Shown one piece after another: positions 10,492-19,586 of a stretch of 64,000 bases of DNA. Source of the stretch: Hemileia vastatrix. Its lineage: Eukaryota; Basidiomycota; Pucciniomycetes; Pucciniales; Zaghouaniaceae. Numbering within the stretch: the stretch's first letter is position 1; each line of letters starts with the position of its first letter. Location of the stretch: assembly GCA_030280995.1 (NCBI GenBank), contig JASXTE010000011.1:25259817-25323816 (forward strand), in the 5' to 3' direction. The notes under the pieces are model-generated. The model searched no databases, was not told the origin of the DNA, and saw only the letters and a program-made list of their open reading frames with translations. The translations under genes were made by a program, and so were the position numbers.

Positions 10492-11565
10492 CCCTCTAAA
10501 CATTGGGAATCTTTATTGATGGATTTCATTTCTCAACTTCCTCTCTCTAATAATTTTGATGCTATATTAGTAATAGTAGATAGATTTTCAAAAATGTCTA
10601 TTTTCATTAAAACCACTACTACTGCTACAGCAGAAGATTTTTCAAAATTGTTTTTAGAATATGTATTTTCCAAACATGGCTTACCTAATGAAATTATTTC
10701 AGATGGAGGCTCATTTTTTTGTATCCACATTCTGGACTCAATTGTGTCAATAACTCAATATCACAAGGAATCTCTCCATGGCCTATCATCCTGGAACCAA
10801 TGGGCAAACTAAAAGGGTCAACCAAATCCTCCAACAATACCTTCGAATGTATGTCAGTTACCAACAACAAAATTAGAACACATGGTTACCATTGGCCAAA
10901 TTTGCTTATAATAACTTGACTCATTCTTCAACATGACAATCTCCTTTCAAAACTGTTTATGGAAGACATCCTCAATTCAACTCAATCCATGTAGGAACTA
11001 GTCATCATGCAGAAAATAATCATTGAACCATATCACGACTCCAAGAAGAACTTAAATCAAATTTGGAATTAGCAATTTAAAGTAACAAGGAACAGGCCAA
11101 CAAACATCGACAATCTGCTCCTTCTTTTAAACCAGGCAACAAAGTATGGCTCGATGCATGAAACATTCAAACAGCTCCACCATCAAAGAAACTGGCTGAA
11201 AAACTCTTGAGACCATTTGAAATCAACTCCAAAGTCTCTAAAACTGCATTTTAACTCAAGCTACCTACTAAAAGGCAGGATATTCACCCTGTTTTCCATG
11301 TATCTCTCCTGAACTGGCTCGAGAAACATACCCAGGCAGGAACCAACCTCCTCCGGAACCGGTAGAAGTAGGAGACCATCTAGAGTGGGAAGTAAGCCGT
11401 ATCCTTGATTCAAGAATGCGCAAGCGAAACTTCAATACCTTGTGGAATGGGAAGGCTTCCTCGATGACTCAGACAAAACATCCTTGGAACCAGCCATCAA
11501 TGTTTCTAACGCCCCTGAACTCCTAAAATCTTTTCATCTTAAATATCCTTTAAAACCAAAACCTT
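8992..11565 (+). pseudogene. Pol pseudogene of element A, second copy (RT-RNase H-IN-chromodomain)
   Basis: RT resumes at 8,992 and carries a YLDD box near 9,205, but a T-run frameshift lies just upstream. A 412-codon ORF (9,574-10,812) covers RNase H, the integrase zinc domain (HDSPLAGHFG, then YYEC with the first Cys lost) and the core start (LLMDFIS, IISDGGSF). Decayed integrase follows to about 11,290. The chromodomain spans about 11,375-11,550: EWEVSRILDS, then a shifted frame with YLVEWEGFLDDSD. Chromodomains on integrase C-termini direct insertion to heterochromatin in related elements. Confidence 0.88.
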
Positions 11566-12441
11566 AGAACTCTCTTTCATTTTTTCTCTTCTTCTCTTTT
11601 CTCTTTCTTTTCTTAAAATTATAAAACTTCTTCTCCTCTAAAAATCCTTACTCTGTTTTTTCTTTTCTTCTTTCTTCTACTCAAAAGCTTTTTTCAACCT
11701 TCTTCAAAAAAATAAATAAATAAAGTAAAACAAATAAAATAAAATAAAATAAACTAAAATCAAAATTAAATTAAGTTAAAAAATAAAATAAAATAAAATA
11801 ATAAAATTAAAATCTTAAAATTTATTAAAATAGAATCTTAAAAATCAATAATTCCTTTAATTTTCTTTCTTTTCTCTTTTCAAAATTTTCTTCTATTCCC
11901 TTATTTCTTTTTCTTTGAACTATCAAAATTTTTCACAAACTCAATACAAAAATCTTTCTCAAAACTTCACTTCAACCTTTAAATCTCTCTTTTAAAATTC
12001 TTCAAACAAATTACTTCTTTCTTTCAAATTCTTTTTTTTTCAAAACTATTTTTCTTCTTTCTTTTCAAATAACCAAAATTCCTCAAAAACTTCAATAAAT
12101 AAACTTTCACGAATAACAAAATTTTGCTCTCATTAAATATTCATTTCAAACAAATATGTTTCAATCAACTATTTCTTTTTTCTTACTTAAATTTTTTCTT
12201 TTCAAAACTTAAACTAAAATTCCTTCAGTTAAACATTCTTTCTTTTCTTCTTTCAAAATTTAAAATTTATTCAAATCTTTTTTTCTTCATATTATTTTCT
12301 TTTCTTTCTCAAAAATCTTATAAAATATATATCAACATTTTCAATTAAAACAACAAAATAAGAATAAATAAATAAATACACAAATTGCTTTCTAACTTTT
12401 TTCCTTCCCTCTTTCTTTCTTTTTCTTTTTTTCCTTCCATT
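11566..12441. other. Pyrimidine-rich tract between pol and the antisense gene
   Basis: Nearly 900 bp are dominated on the plus strand by T and C, with a stretch of AAATAAAAT-type repeats near 11,710-11,830. Element C has the mirror tract, purine-rich on the plus strand, at 27,760-28,555. No credible ORF is present; open frames are Leu/Phe/Ser-rich by composition. Confidence 0.75.
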
Positions 12442-13355
12442 TCAAATTTTCTCCTGTATTTTCTCCCAAACCAATTTCTTCATTTTTTCCAAAACCACTC
12501 TTATTTTTTTCCCGCATTTCTCAAATACCTCCTCCTCTCCTACCAGTACCACTTCCCCAATTTCTAGTAATTCTTTGGCCACATCAAAGGAGGCAGCATT
12601 GACAATCTTTTTTACCTCACTGCTTAAATCTTTGGTGAATCGAGTTTGTCGACCCTGCCGAGCTTTCTTTGACCATACCTGGTCAAGAGTCTCTTTGTTG
12701 TCCTCCCTCTAATCAATCACTGGTTTATTTGCCTCAACTTGAAACGATGGGGATGCTTCCACAATTGGAGCTCTGCGATGACATCTGAATTCTAAAACAT
12801 AAAGTAATCAGTAACAAAATTTTTTTTAAAATAAAAGAAGAACAGACTTACTTCAAAAAATGGGTCAGCTTCTAAAAATAATTTCGGGGTGACTTCCACC
12901 GTCACTTCTTTCTCCTCTTCGTCATCTTTGATGACCATCCAACGCTTCTTCGGTGTCTGTCTCGAGATTGGGACTTCATCTTCATCCTCTTCAACTAACT
13001 CATCAACCTCCTCTTCCACCCCTTGTTTTTTACCAGTGGCCTGGGTTACCCAGGTTGCCATGGTATCTTCCACCTCCTCCTCAATCTCTCCCACTGACTG
13101 ATTTTCCCCAACCAATAAATCCCAGTTATCTTCAACCACCTCTTTGGTCTTTGGTATTACCCAATATTTGGTATTCTTAAAACATTGTTTGATGTCCACA
13201 TTTTTCGATAAGGCATCACACACCACCCGTCTCCAGCTGCAAAACTCGCATTTCTGGCAAGGACCTTGTGTTGCCATGCTTTCAACGTAGAAAGATTCCA
13301 TCGATATTTTAGGCTGTGCAGGCTTGAGAATATTTCTGGGTAATGATTCCACCAT
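12442..13355 (-). pseudogene. Antisense intron-containing gene of lineage I, copy in A
   Basis: Exon 1 (13,355-12,852) starts at an ATG giving MVESLPRNILK and is intact for 168 codons. It has a Cys cluster at residues 33-46 (CQKCEFCSWRRVVC), an acidic run (EEEVDELVEEDEDEV) and a basic PKKR. Intron 12,851-12,792 (60 nt) has donor GTAAGT and acceptor TTTTAG in phase 0. Exon 2 ends at 12,442 but has lost one base, so it is frameshifted and also carries a stop. The copy in C (26,845-27,757) has the same splice sites. A TATA motif lies about 130 bp upstream. Function is unknown; a DNA-binding or capture-derived protein is possible. Confidence 0.7.
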
Positions 13356-13483
13356 CTGCTTTGGGTGTGGAGGCGTGGGAGTTGTGGTAGGACAAGTCGA
13401 AATAATAAAATATAAAATAATTAAAGTAAGAATGCAGAGAAAGTAGTGTGAAAAAGTATGTCTCACGCTCAATGGAGCTCGCT

Positions 13484-13491
13484 TTTTTATA
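13484..13491 (-). promoter_or_regulatory. TATA box of the antisense gene in A
   Basis: The minus strand reads TTATAAAAAAGCGAG just inside the 3' LTR boundary. The matching site in C is TATAAAAACGCGAG at 26,708. In both copies it points towards the antisense gene, about 130 bp upstream of its start. Confidence 0.55.
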
Positions 13492-13501
13492 ACCTGGCAT
13501 C

Positions 13502-14311
13502 TTTCAGGTGCCACGTGACACTCGAGGCAAAGGCAGCTCATTAAATAAATAATAAAGAGGTCTAAATCCATACTCAAAGCGCAGAAAGCAATTCTACATA
13601 GCAACTGCGACTTTCCTTTGTTTACTCACTAGTCAACCGCGCTAGTTTAAACTTTAAGTCTAAATTAGTCAATCTCTCAATAGTGTGTTTTAGTCTTTTC
13701 CTCAATAAGTGACACACAGCGCAATAGTCAATGTAATAGTCCTCTAAAAGGTTTATTAAGTATCTGTGGGTTATTAAAAGGGGTAGTGAGCATGGACGGA
13801 ACGGTTAGTTGAGGATTAAAGGGTTAATGGATTTTAGTGAGGAGGGTCCAGGTGTAATGGGTGTAATTTTGGTGGTCTGTGGTGTGCAGAATGATGGATG
13901 GGTATGAGGTCGATGCGAGGAGGAGTAAAGGATATAAAAGGGGTAGGATTGTGGTTTGATATTTCTTTAGAATTAAATTATAAAACATATATATAGTTAA
14001 TAGTGGTAAAGCTTAAGGTTAAATCATTATTATTGTATCTTTCCTTATTTTTTCAGGTAATCATTTCTAAATCCTAAATTTTTGATCATTGAGTTTCTAA
14101 CCCTTTGTGAGATCTTAAGAATATTAATATTACCTTTAAATTATATTAGAATTCTTATCGAAAATATCTCGAAGCAAAAGCTCTTCCTTTGAGTCATCTT
14201 TGGATCACTTCCCCAAACATTTCCTCTGCGCTTCGAAGAAGTTTCTAAACTACTCTCCTCATCTCACTTCCAGGAACACCCTCAACCTTGTACGTAGGTT
14301 GTCCGGTGACA
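13502..14311 (+). mobile_element. 3' LTR of element A
   Basis: Homologous along its length to the two LTRs of C (25,886-26,697 and 53,566-54,378, opposite strand). It ends TTGTCCGGTGACA. The left edge is mutated, TTTCAGG where C has TGTCACG. A sense TATA box, ATATAAAAGGGG, lies at about 13,932. The LTR length of 810 bp matches C's 812 and 813 bp. Confidence 0.85.
13933..13940 (+). promoter_or_regulatory. TATA box in the 3' LTR of A
   Basis: TATAAAAG within GATATAAAAGGGG, sense to element A and near the middle of the LTR, where Pol II promoters of LTR elements usually sit. C's LTRs keep a comparable T-rich context. Confidence 0.5.
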
Positions 14312-15124
14312 GGGAAAGAAAGAATAAGATGAATCAGTTTTATTTTTGCTTTATAAAATTAAAATAATAATAAAAAAGAATATAAAACTCTTCAGGATAA
14401 AAATCAACTGAAAATAATAATCAATTATTTATTACTTCAACTAATCTTATAACCAGGATTTACAAGAAATCAACTGCAGAAATAAAAATAATATTAAATT
14501 TAACAAATAAATTTATGATGATTATCAGGATTTAAATCAACAAAAGGATATTTAATTACCAGGACTCAATGTCAACTGAAATAATTTAGTATAGTTTTGT
14601 TTTTCTATTGATTAAAATTTTTTTATTGTCAGGACGATTTGTCAACTGGAACAAAAAAAATCTTAATTTATCAGGACACAGTCAACTAAAAATTACAATT
14701 AACTTAAAATAAAAATAAAATTTTATTACTTCAGAATACAATTTCTCTATCTATGTCTACTAGGAAAATAAAAAAATAATAATAATTTCAATTTACCAGA
14801 CATCTCCCCCTGTAAAATGAGCAAATTAATGCCACTTACAGAGTGCTGAGTAAAAGGAAATACGTAGAGTATGAATAATGCAAAGTGACCCACAAATAGT
14901 AATCAATAATTACCACAAAATTTATAACTATTAGTTAGTATATAAGCCTAAATTTTGTAGCGCAGTTCAATTCCCATTCACAGAAAAAAATAAGTCATGT
15001 GATATATGATGTTTGTCATTTTCATTGTCCACTTTTCCTTATAGGTACCTCGATAGTGATGGTCCCACGGTCTCCGTTCCTCAAGATAACAATGTGCCGT
15101 CAACTATTTGGAAAGGTTCACAAC
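14312..15124 (-). other. 5' leader of lineage II element X, with hairpin repeats
   Basis: No ORF is present. It lies between A's LTR and the LTR of X. Next to the LTR edge, TTTGGAAAGG (about 15,107) matches the lineage II primer-site block in E (TTTGGAAAGG at 50,966). Six copies of a CAGGA-stem-loop-TCAACTG pattern occur between 14,392 and 14,687, with different paired stems (GATT/AATC, GAC/GTC, GAT/ATC). A appears to have inserted into this leader; the rest of X is not seen. Confidence 0.55.
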
Positions 15125-15926
15125 TGTCAAGAGGTCTTTCAAGTCTAGAAGGTTTTATAGGGAGGTCCAATGGCGGTAACGATGGTTTTTAAGGAATTCA
15201 AACTCAAGTATGTATTTTTCTATGTTCAAAATTACTTACTCAATAATAAGAGGTAAAGAATTGTATTATTATTAAATTTAATGGATTAGAATTACATTTA
15301 ATGTAAATACTAAGGCAATAATAAAAAGTAATAAAGGATTTTAAATAGTTGTAATAAAATAAGTAAGTAATTAATGAATAAAAAACAACCAAGAGAGAGG
15401 CCTTATATAGGCAAAGGAGGGACAAAATACCGCAATGAAATTCTAAAAACAGTAGTATGAGAGAGAGAGAAAAAGAATATTCTAGAAGGAGTATTTTCAA
15501 ATAATAAAGTTGTTCTAAAAAGAAGGCATCAAAAAAATTGTATTTACAGAGTATGTCAGAAATACATCAATTTATTTAATATTTACTGTAGAAGTCAATT
15601 ATAAATAAGAAATTTGAATTTATTGTATATATTTATTGTTATTTGAATATTGAAATTTTATTTTAATTAAAAGTCTATTTTTAATATAAATCTTTATTTC
15701 TTCCAATCTGTCAAATAAGCACAGTGTTAGAGAATAAAAATATAAGGGACAATTTTATATTTGATTTTAATTATTTATTTAATTTTATCATTCTTTAATT
15801 ACTTAATTTATTATAAGTAATTTTAATGTTACTAATTTATAATTAAATAATTAAAATAATAAGGCATGGCTTCAGCGAGTAAATAATAAATTATTTTACT
15901 GGGTAAGTCTAGCAGCCTGACTGACA
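15125..15926 (-). mobile_element. 5' LTR of element X (lineage II)
   Basis: Starts TGTCAAGAGG and ends GCCTGACTGACA. Its layout resembles E's LTR, including an antisense TATA block CCTTATATAGGC at about 15,401 (E has CCCTTTTATAGGC). The LTR faces left, so X is a minus-strand element whose body lay to the left. The flank GGATA (15,927-15,931) may be its TSD and belongs to F's LTR. No second LTR is available to confirm the edges. Confidence 0.6.
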
Positions 15927-15933
15927 GGATATA

Positions 15934-17433
15934 TGTCAGCCTGTGTATCCCCAGGACTGAGTAAAAAGTACTTATAAGTTATGTTAAACACATGAACTAT
16001 ACATGGGAGTAATAATTAATAGTACACAAACAATATACATAATTAAAATTATGATAATATACAAAATATGCCATTATAACACCTTATATACATGCATATA
16101 TCCACCTTTTATAAGTCTTATGTACTTAATATTAATTTTGAATATGTTAGGGTAATCTTAAGAACCTTAAGTATAAGGCTACATAATTTTTAAGTACATA
16201 TAAAGCTGTTATTTTCACTGTTTTATGCAAAAAACAAGAAATGCGCTTTATTTCACTTAAAAGTTGACTATATGCACCATAAATTTGCGAATATCAAAAT
16301 TGCGCTTTGAAAAATCAATTTGTCTCATTTAGGACTATTGATTTGGCTATTTAAATGCATAAAAATAACACTTTTCAAATTTGTGTTTTTTATGCCAGAA
16401 ATGGCTTCTGTGTACTGGCCACATACTGCCTGCTTTTTTCCTGTGTGAATAGCTTCATTTTTAGCAAAGTTATCTTCTTCACACTATAATTACTCCACAT
16501 TCTATGCCCACTGTGGGGGAACACACTAAAATAGGTGAAAGGTGCTTATTTAGTGTCCTAGCTTAATTAATAATACATTGACCTTGTTTATATGCACTAA
16601 TTTCATTAATAACCTTACTCTTGGCGTCTTATTTCATCACCACCCTTAAATTTGCCTAAATTTAGTGAAGGATTTACCCGTGCAAGCACCTGCGAATGAC
16701 TGCATGTAGTTACCCCACATCTCACACTCTTTTTTGAGTTTTTGGGTGATTTCTCAGTCAATATTGGGTATTTTTGAATGGGAATTTCATGTAGTATAAT
16801 GTCAGGATTAGCCCCATTATTTCTACAGTGAATCTACCTTTTTTTAAGCTATTATTAACCTTAAAAATTCCCATTTAGACTTTTATATTATTGTTTATTA
16901 CGCATATATTTTCCTTTTATCTTATTTCTTAATTTTGATGGATTTTCCTTATTAATACAGGATTTTAACAGTTGTTACTCTTCTAATTATGTCATGGATT
17001 ACTTGGAATATTGATGGGCATGTCTATTAGTTGTTTTTAGGCATCATTAACTGTGTATTGGGTTGTACATCAAGGGAATCATTGGGGAAATCATAGTGTA
17101 TAAAAGGAGTAGGGTTTTTGGTTGTATTTCTTCATTCTTTACCATTTACAATTTAACCAATATAACCAAAAAAATTACAAAACATATCAATTAGTAATTT
17201 GATAAGACTTTTGAATAGTACCTGAATTATAAAAATCTATTTTTCTACCAACCAAAAATATTGTAAGCCATATATAAAAATAGTGAGAATTATATTACTG
17301 AGACCATTATTTTGAATTATATTTTACTATTTGTTGGATTTATAGTACAGTGTTCATATAGTACCATTTAAATATTCTAGACAACTGACCATTCAAGCTA
17401 GTTCACATCTTTTTAATTGACCTCAGCCTGACA
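15934..17433 (+). mobile_element. 5' LTR of element B
   Basis: Edges are fixed by TG...CA ends and by alignment to the 3' LTR. A TATA box, TATAAAAGG, sits at 17,099 within GTGTATAAAAGGAG. No ORF in it is credible. Confidence 0.95.
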
Positions 17434-17435
17434 AT

Positions 17436-17448
17436 TGGGGACCTTTCC
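17436..17448 (+). promoter_or_regulatory. Candidate primer-binding site of B
   Basis: Two bases after the LTR lies TGGGGACCTTTCC. The same block, as TGGGGGTCTTTCC in F and TGAGGGCCTTTCC in E (both minus), sits at the same distance from those LTRs. Conservation next to diverged LTRs supports a primer site. I cannot name the tRNA. Confidence 0.5.
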
Positions 17449-18022
17449 TCAAGAATTTTGTTATAATCCAGTAAGTAAAAATTTTAAAGAAGGTACACGT
17501 AAATAAAATCCCAATAGAAATATTTGGATTATTACAACAGGTTGGGGTCCCTTATATAGTGATTTCAGAAAAAGAAGCCCTGTTATATAATAAAATTGTG
17601 ATATTGAATCACCAATTTTACCACTAATTTAAAATATAATTGTTCTTAGTGGGAGTCTGTCAATAGATCAATTAAATTTGTGATCTTTGCAGATAATAAC
17701 CAATTAAACTGATTAAATGTTTTCTTCTAACAGGACTTTTAATCCCTTTCTATTGGTTTGTAAAACTCATTTATATTTGAAAAGAACCTTACTAACAGTT
17801 GTTTTCTTTTTTTAAATATAAAAACACGGCTACATATTGTAGACCAGTTAAATCAAGTGACCACTTAAAAAGCATATTTGACTTTTGGCACCTAGAAATT
17901 CACTTCATACCAATAAGTAAGCAATAAAATTGTCTTCAGTGGTATTGATAAATACTGATAAAACTCCTTTTGAAGTTTTAATATCTAATCTTTTAATTCT
18001 TTAGAAGAAATTCCACATAAAA
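17449..18022 (+). other. 5' leader of element B
   Basis: About 570 bp between the primer site and the first ORF. It is AT-rich, contains TTCTAACAG-like splice-acceptor sequences, and has no ORF of note. A long leader is also seen in E and F. Confidence 0.5.
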
Positions 18023-19177
18023 ATGTGTGACAACAATGACATAGTTAGTAATAAGGCAAAACCTTATAACTTAAGACCTAGAGCTGAAAGACCTGTTACA
18101 GGAAATTTAAATGGAGGGCCAGGACTCTCCCATAATAAAAAACACTCCGCCAATGTCTCTGGAGGAAAGGGAAAGGCTTTAAAAGCAAGTTTCAATAAAG
18201 AAAGTAAAAAATACATTACAAGAACAAATTCACTCCCTATCCACCCTTTTGAACACCTTGACAATAAGAGTCAAAAATATAGTGGACCAGATCAACAACC
18301 TGGAGAAAAGAGCAGATCAAGGTTTCATCGAAGTCAACCAAGCTCTAGTGGACATAAAGGCTCAACCACCAACAGTGGCACCAAACAATTTCATAGAAAC
18401 ACCTCCAGTCCAAGAGGAGGACCAAAAAATTACAGTCATAAAATTGAAGTGGGATTGGTAAGCCCAAAATTACAACAACCCTCCTCAACAGCAGGGCACC
18501 AGCAGTTACCCTTACAGGGGAAAGTCAAGGAGAGGCAGGGAAAATGGAATAAGACCTTGGTAAGTCACCCATCTTCTCAGGATCAATTATATAATCCTAA
18601 CAATAAATTACTTATAGGTAATGAGATTGATAAGGAAATATTGGATATTATTGATAATGATTTAAAGGATTATTCATTTGAAAAAAATATGTTAAACTTG
18701 TCTTTACATGAGGACAATGTAAGTAGTTTTATTGATCACCAGGATAATGCTATTATTATAAAAATGGAATCAAATGATGAGTCTTCTGAGTTGGACACAG
18801 AAAAAATAGAATATTTATTGAAAGAGAATCCAATGGAATCAAAAATAATAAGTAAATTATTATTGAGAATTGAAAAATTTGAAGAGTTCTCAAAAGATTC
18901 AAACAATAATACAGAAAATGTATCATTACAGCTAACACAATCATTGAGTACCACAGCCAATAAATTAAAAATTATTGAAAATTCAAATGATGAATTAATC
19001 AATAGGAATAAAAGATTGAATTCTGAGATTAGAAATTTAGAAAATAAGTTAGAACATACTCAGAATGTTATGGCTACCATTGAGGGATGTGTAAAATTAT
19101 CTTTTTCAAATATAAATGATACTCTGACTCATGTACCTGTAATAAAGGATAGATTACAAAGAGTAGAAATAAAGTAG
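18023..19177 (+). CDS. Gag N-terminal region of element B
   Basis: A 384-codon ORF begins MCDNNDIVSNKAKPYNLRPR. Residues 1-190 are basic and Ser/Pro/Gln-rich. From about residue 240 an acidic, Leu-heptad coiled-coil stretch follows (LLRIEKFEEF, ENSNDELINRNKRLNSEIRN). The ORF ends in a stop, but the same frame resumes beyond the MITE with the capsid core (19.6 kb), so it is probably the head of one Gag-Pol frame. E and F have equivalent regions with little identity. It resembles no named domain I know. Confidence 0.65.
   Translation: MCDNNDIVSNKAKPYNLRPRAERPVTGNLNGGPGLSHNKKHSANVSGGKGKALKASFNKESKKYITRTNSLPIHPFEHLDNKSQKYSGPDQQPGEKSRSRFHRSQPSSSGHKGSTTNSGTKQFHRNTSSPRGGPKNYSHKIEVGLVSPKLQQPSSTAGHQQLPLQGKVKERQGKWNKTLVSHPSSQDQLYNPNNKLLIGNEIDKEILDIIDNDLKDYSFEKNMLNLSLHEDNVSSFIDHQDNAIIIKMESNDESSELDTEKIEYLLKENPMESKIISKLLLRIEKFEEFSKDSNNNTENVSLQLTQSLSTTANKLKIIENSNDELINRNKRLNSEIRNLENKLEHTQNVMATIEGCVKLSFSNINDTLTHVPVIKDRLQRVEIK
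18249..18562 (+). pseudogene. Overlapping +1-frame ORF of lineage II, copy in B
   Basis: In the +1 frame relative to the Gag head it reads MNTLTIRVKNIVDQINNLEK (coiled coil), a Pro-rich middle and KLKWDW. A stop follows at 18,462, and the frame then continues through YPYRGKSRRG to a final PW before TAA. E (49,618-50,208) and F (58,235-58,531) keep the same order: coiled coil, Pro-rich, KWKWDW/Y, a second Pro-rich or basic part, PW-stop, all in the same relative frame. Confidence 0.5.
18560..18565 (+). promoter_or_regulatory. Candidate splice donor at the end of the overlapping ORF
   Basis: GTAAGT lies inside TGGTAAGT, where TGG TAA is the last Trp codon and stop of the overlapping frame. E (49,616-49,623) and F (58,233-58,240) have the same TGGTAAGT. 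The two bases after the stop are not needed for coding, so a splice donor is plausible. Confidence 0.4.
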
Positions 19178-19333
19178 CAAACATATTGAAAAATAGTGAA
19201 AAAATAAGAGATAACACTTCTTATGTGGCAAGAGTACCTGTTTTCATGAAACACGCAAATGAATCACCAATGATGTAACATGAATATAGTGTCATGGGCT
19301 CTGAGAACAGTAAATCAGTAAAAGATGAAATAA

Positions 19334-19583
19334 CACTACGCAATATAGGGGGTGGACTTGCTAGCAAGTCCTCAACCTGAACTCAGATGGAACTCAGACT
19401 GAACTCATACTGAACTCATGCTGAACTCTACTTGGACACCCACCTAAAACTGTTCTGCTGAGTGGTGTTCATCCCTGATTGTATGGTTCCTTTATCAATA
19501 GCTCAATGTGTGCTCAATCTGTGGTGAGTTTGGGTCCAAGGTTGCGGACTCGCTAGCAAGTCCGCCCCCCATATTGCGTGGTG
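19334..19583. mobile_element. 250-bp MITE inserted in gag of element B
   Basis: Terminal inverted repeats of about 40 bp start CACTACGCAATAT and end ATATTGCGTGGTG. Each contains the palindrome GGACTTGCTAGCAAGTCC (right copy has one change). TSD TAA flanks it (19,331-19,333 and 19,584-19,586). The interior has CTGAACTCA direct repeats at 19,379-19,430. There is no coding capacity. A 3-bp TSD fits PIF/Harbinger-like mobilisation. A larger relative is at 55,186-56,016. Confidence 0.85.
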
Positions 19584-19586
19584 TAA

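Larger units (their letters stand above)
5289..14311 (+). mobile_element. Element A: decayed Ty3/gypsy chromovirus, lineage I
   Basis: Order on the plus strand: Gag, protease, RT, RNase H, integrase zinc domain, a second RT to integrase copy, chromodomain, a pyrimidine tract, an antisense gene, then a 3' LTR. The 5' LTR is missing. Many stops and frameshifts make it non-autonomous. C (25,886-54,378) is its closest relative in the window. The bases after its LTR, GGGAA, could be a TSD but there is no left copy to compare. Confidence 0.85.

Noticed and set aside
13309..13500. 63-codon minus-strand ORF overlapping the antisense gene in A
   Set aside because: It is another frame of the same transcript leader and exon 1. 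The frame with the intact Cys cluster and phase-0 intron is preferred, though its PKADGG and ACTAC region may be an older frame.
14300..14801. Separate 500-bp LTR from TGTCCGGTGA to TTACCAGACA
   Set aside because: The left end is the intrinsic end of A's LTR, as shown by both LTRs of C; the apparent inverted ends are chance plus the palindromic LTR terminus.
18560..18582. A 22-nt intron (GTAAGT to TTCTCAG) in B, with a similar spacing in F
   Set aside because: Too short for known spliceosomal introns, and E lacks the acceptor.
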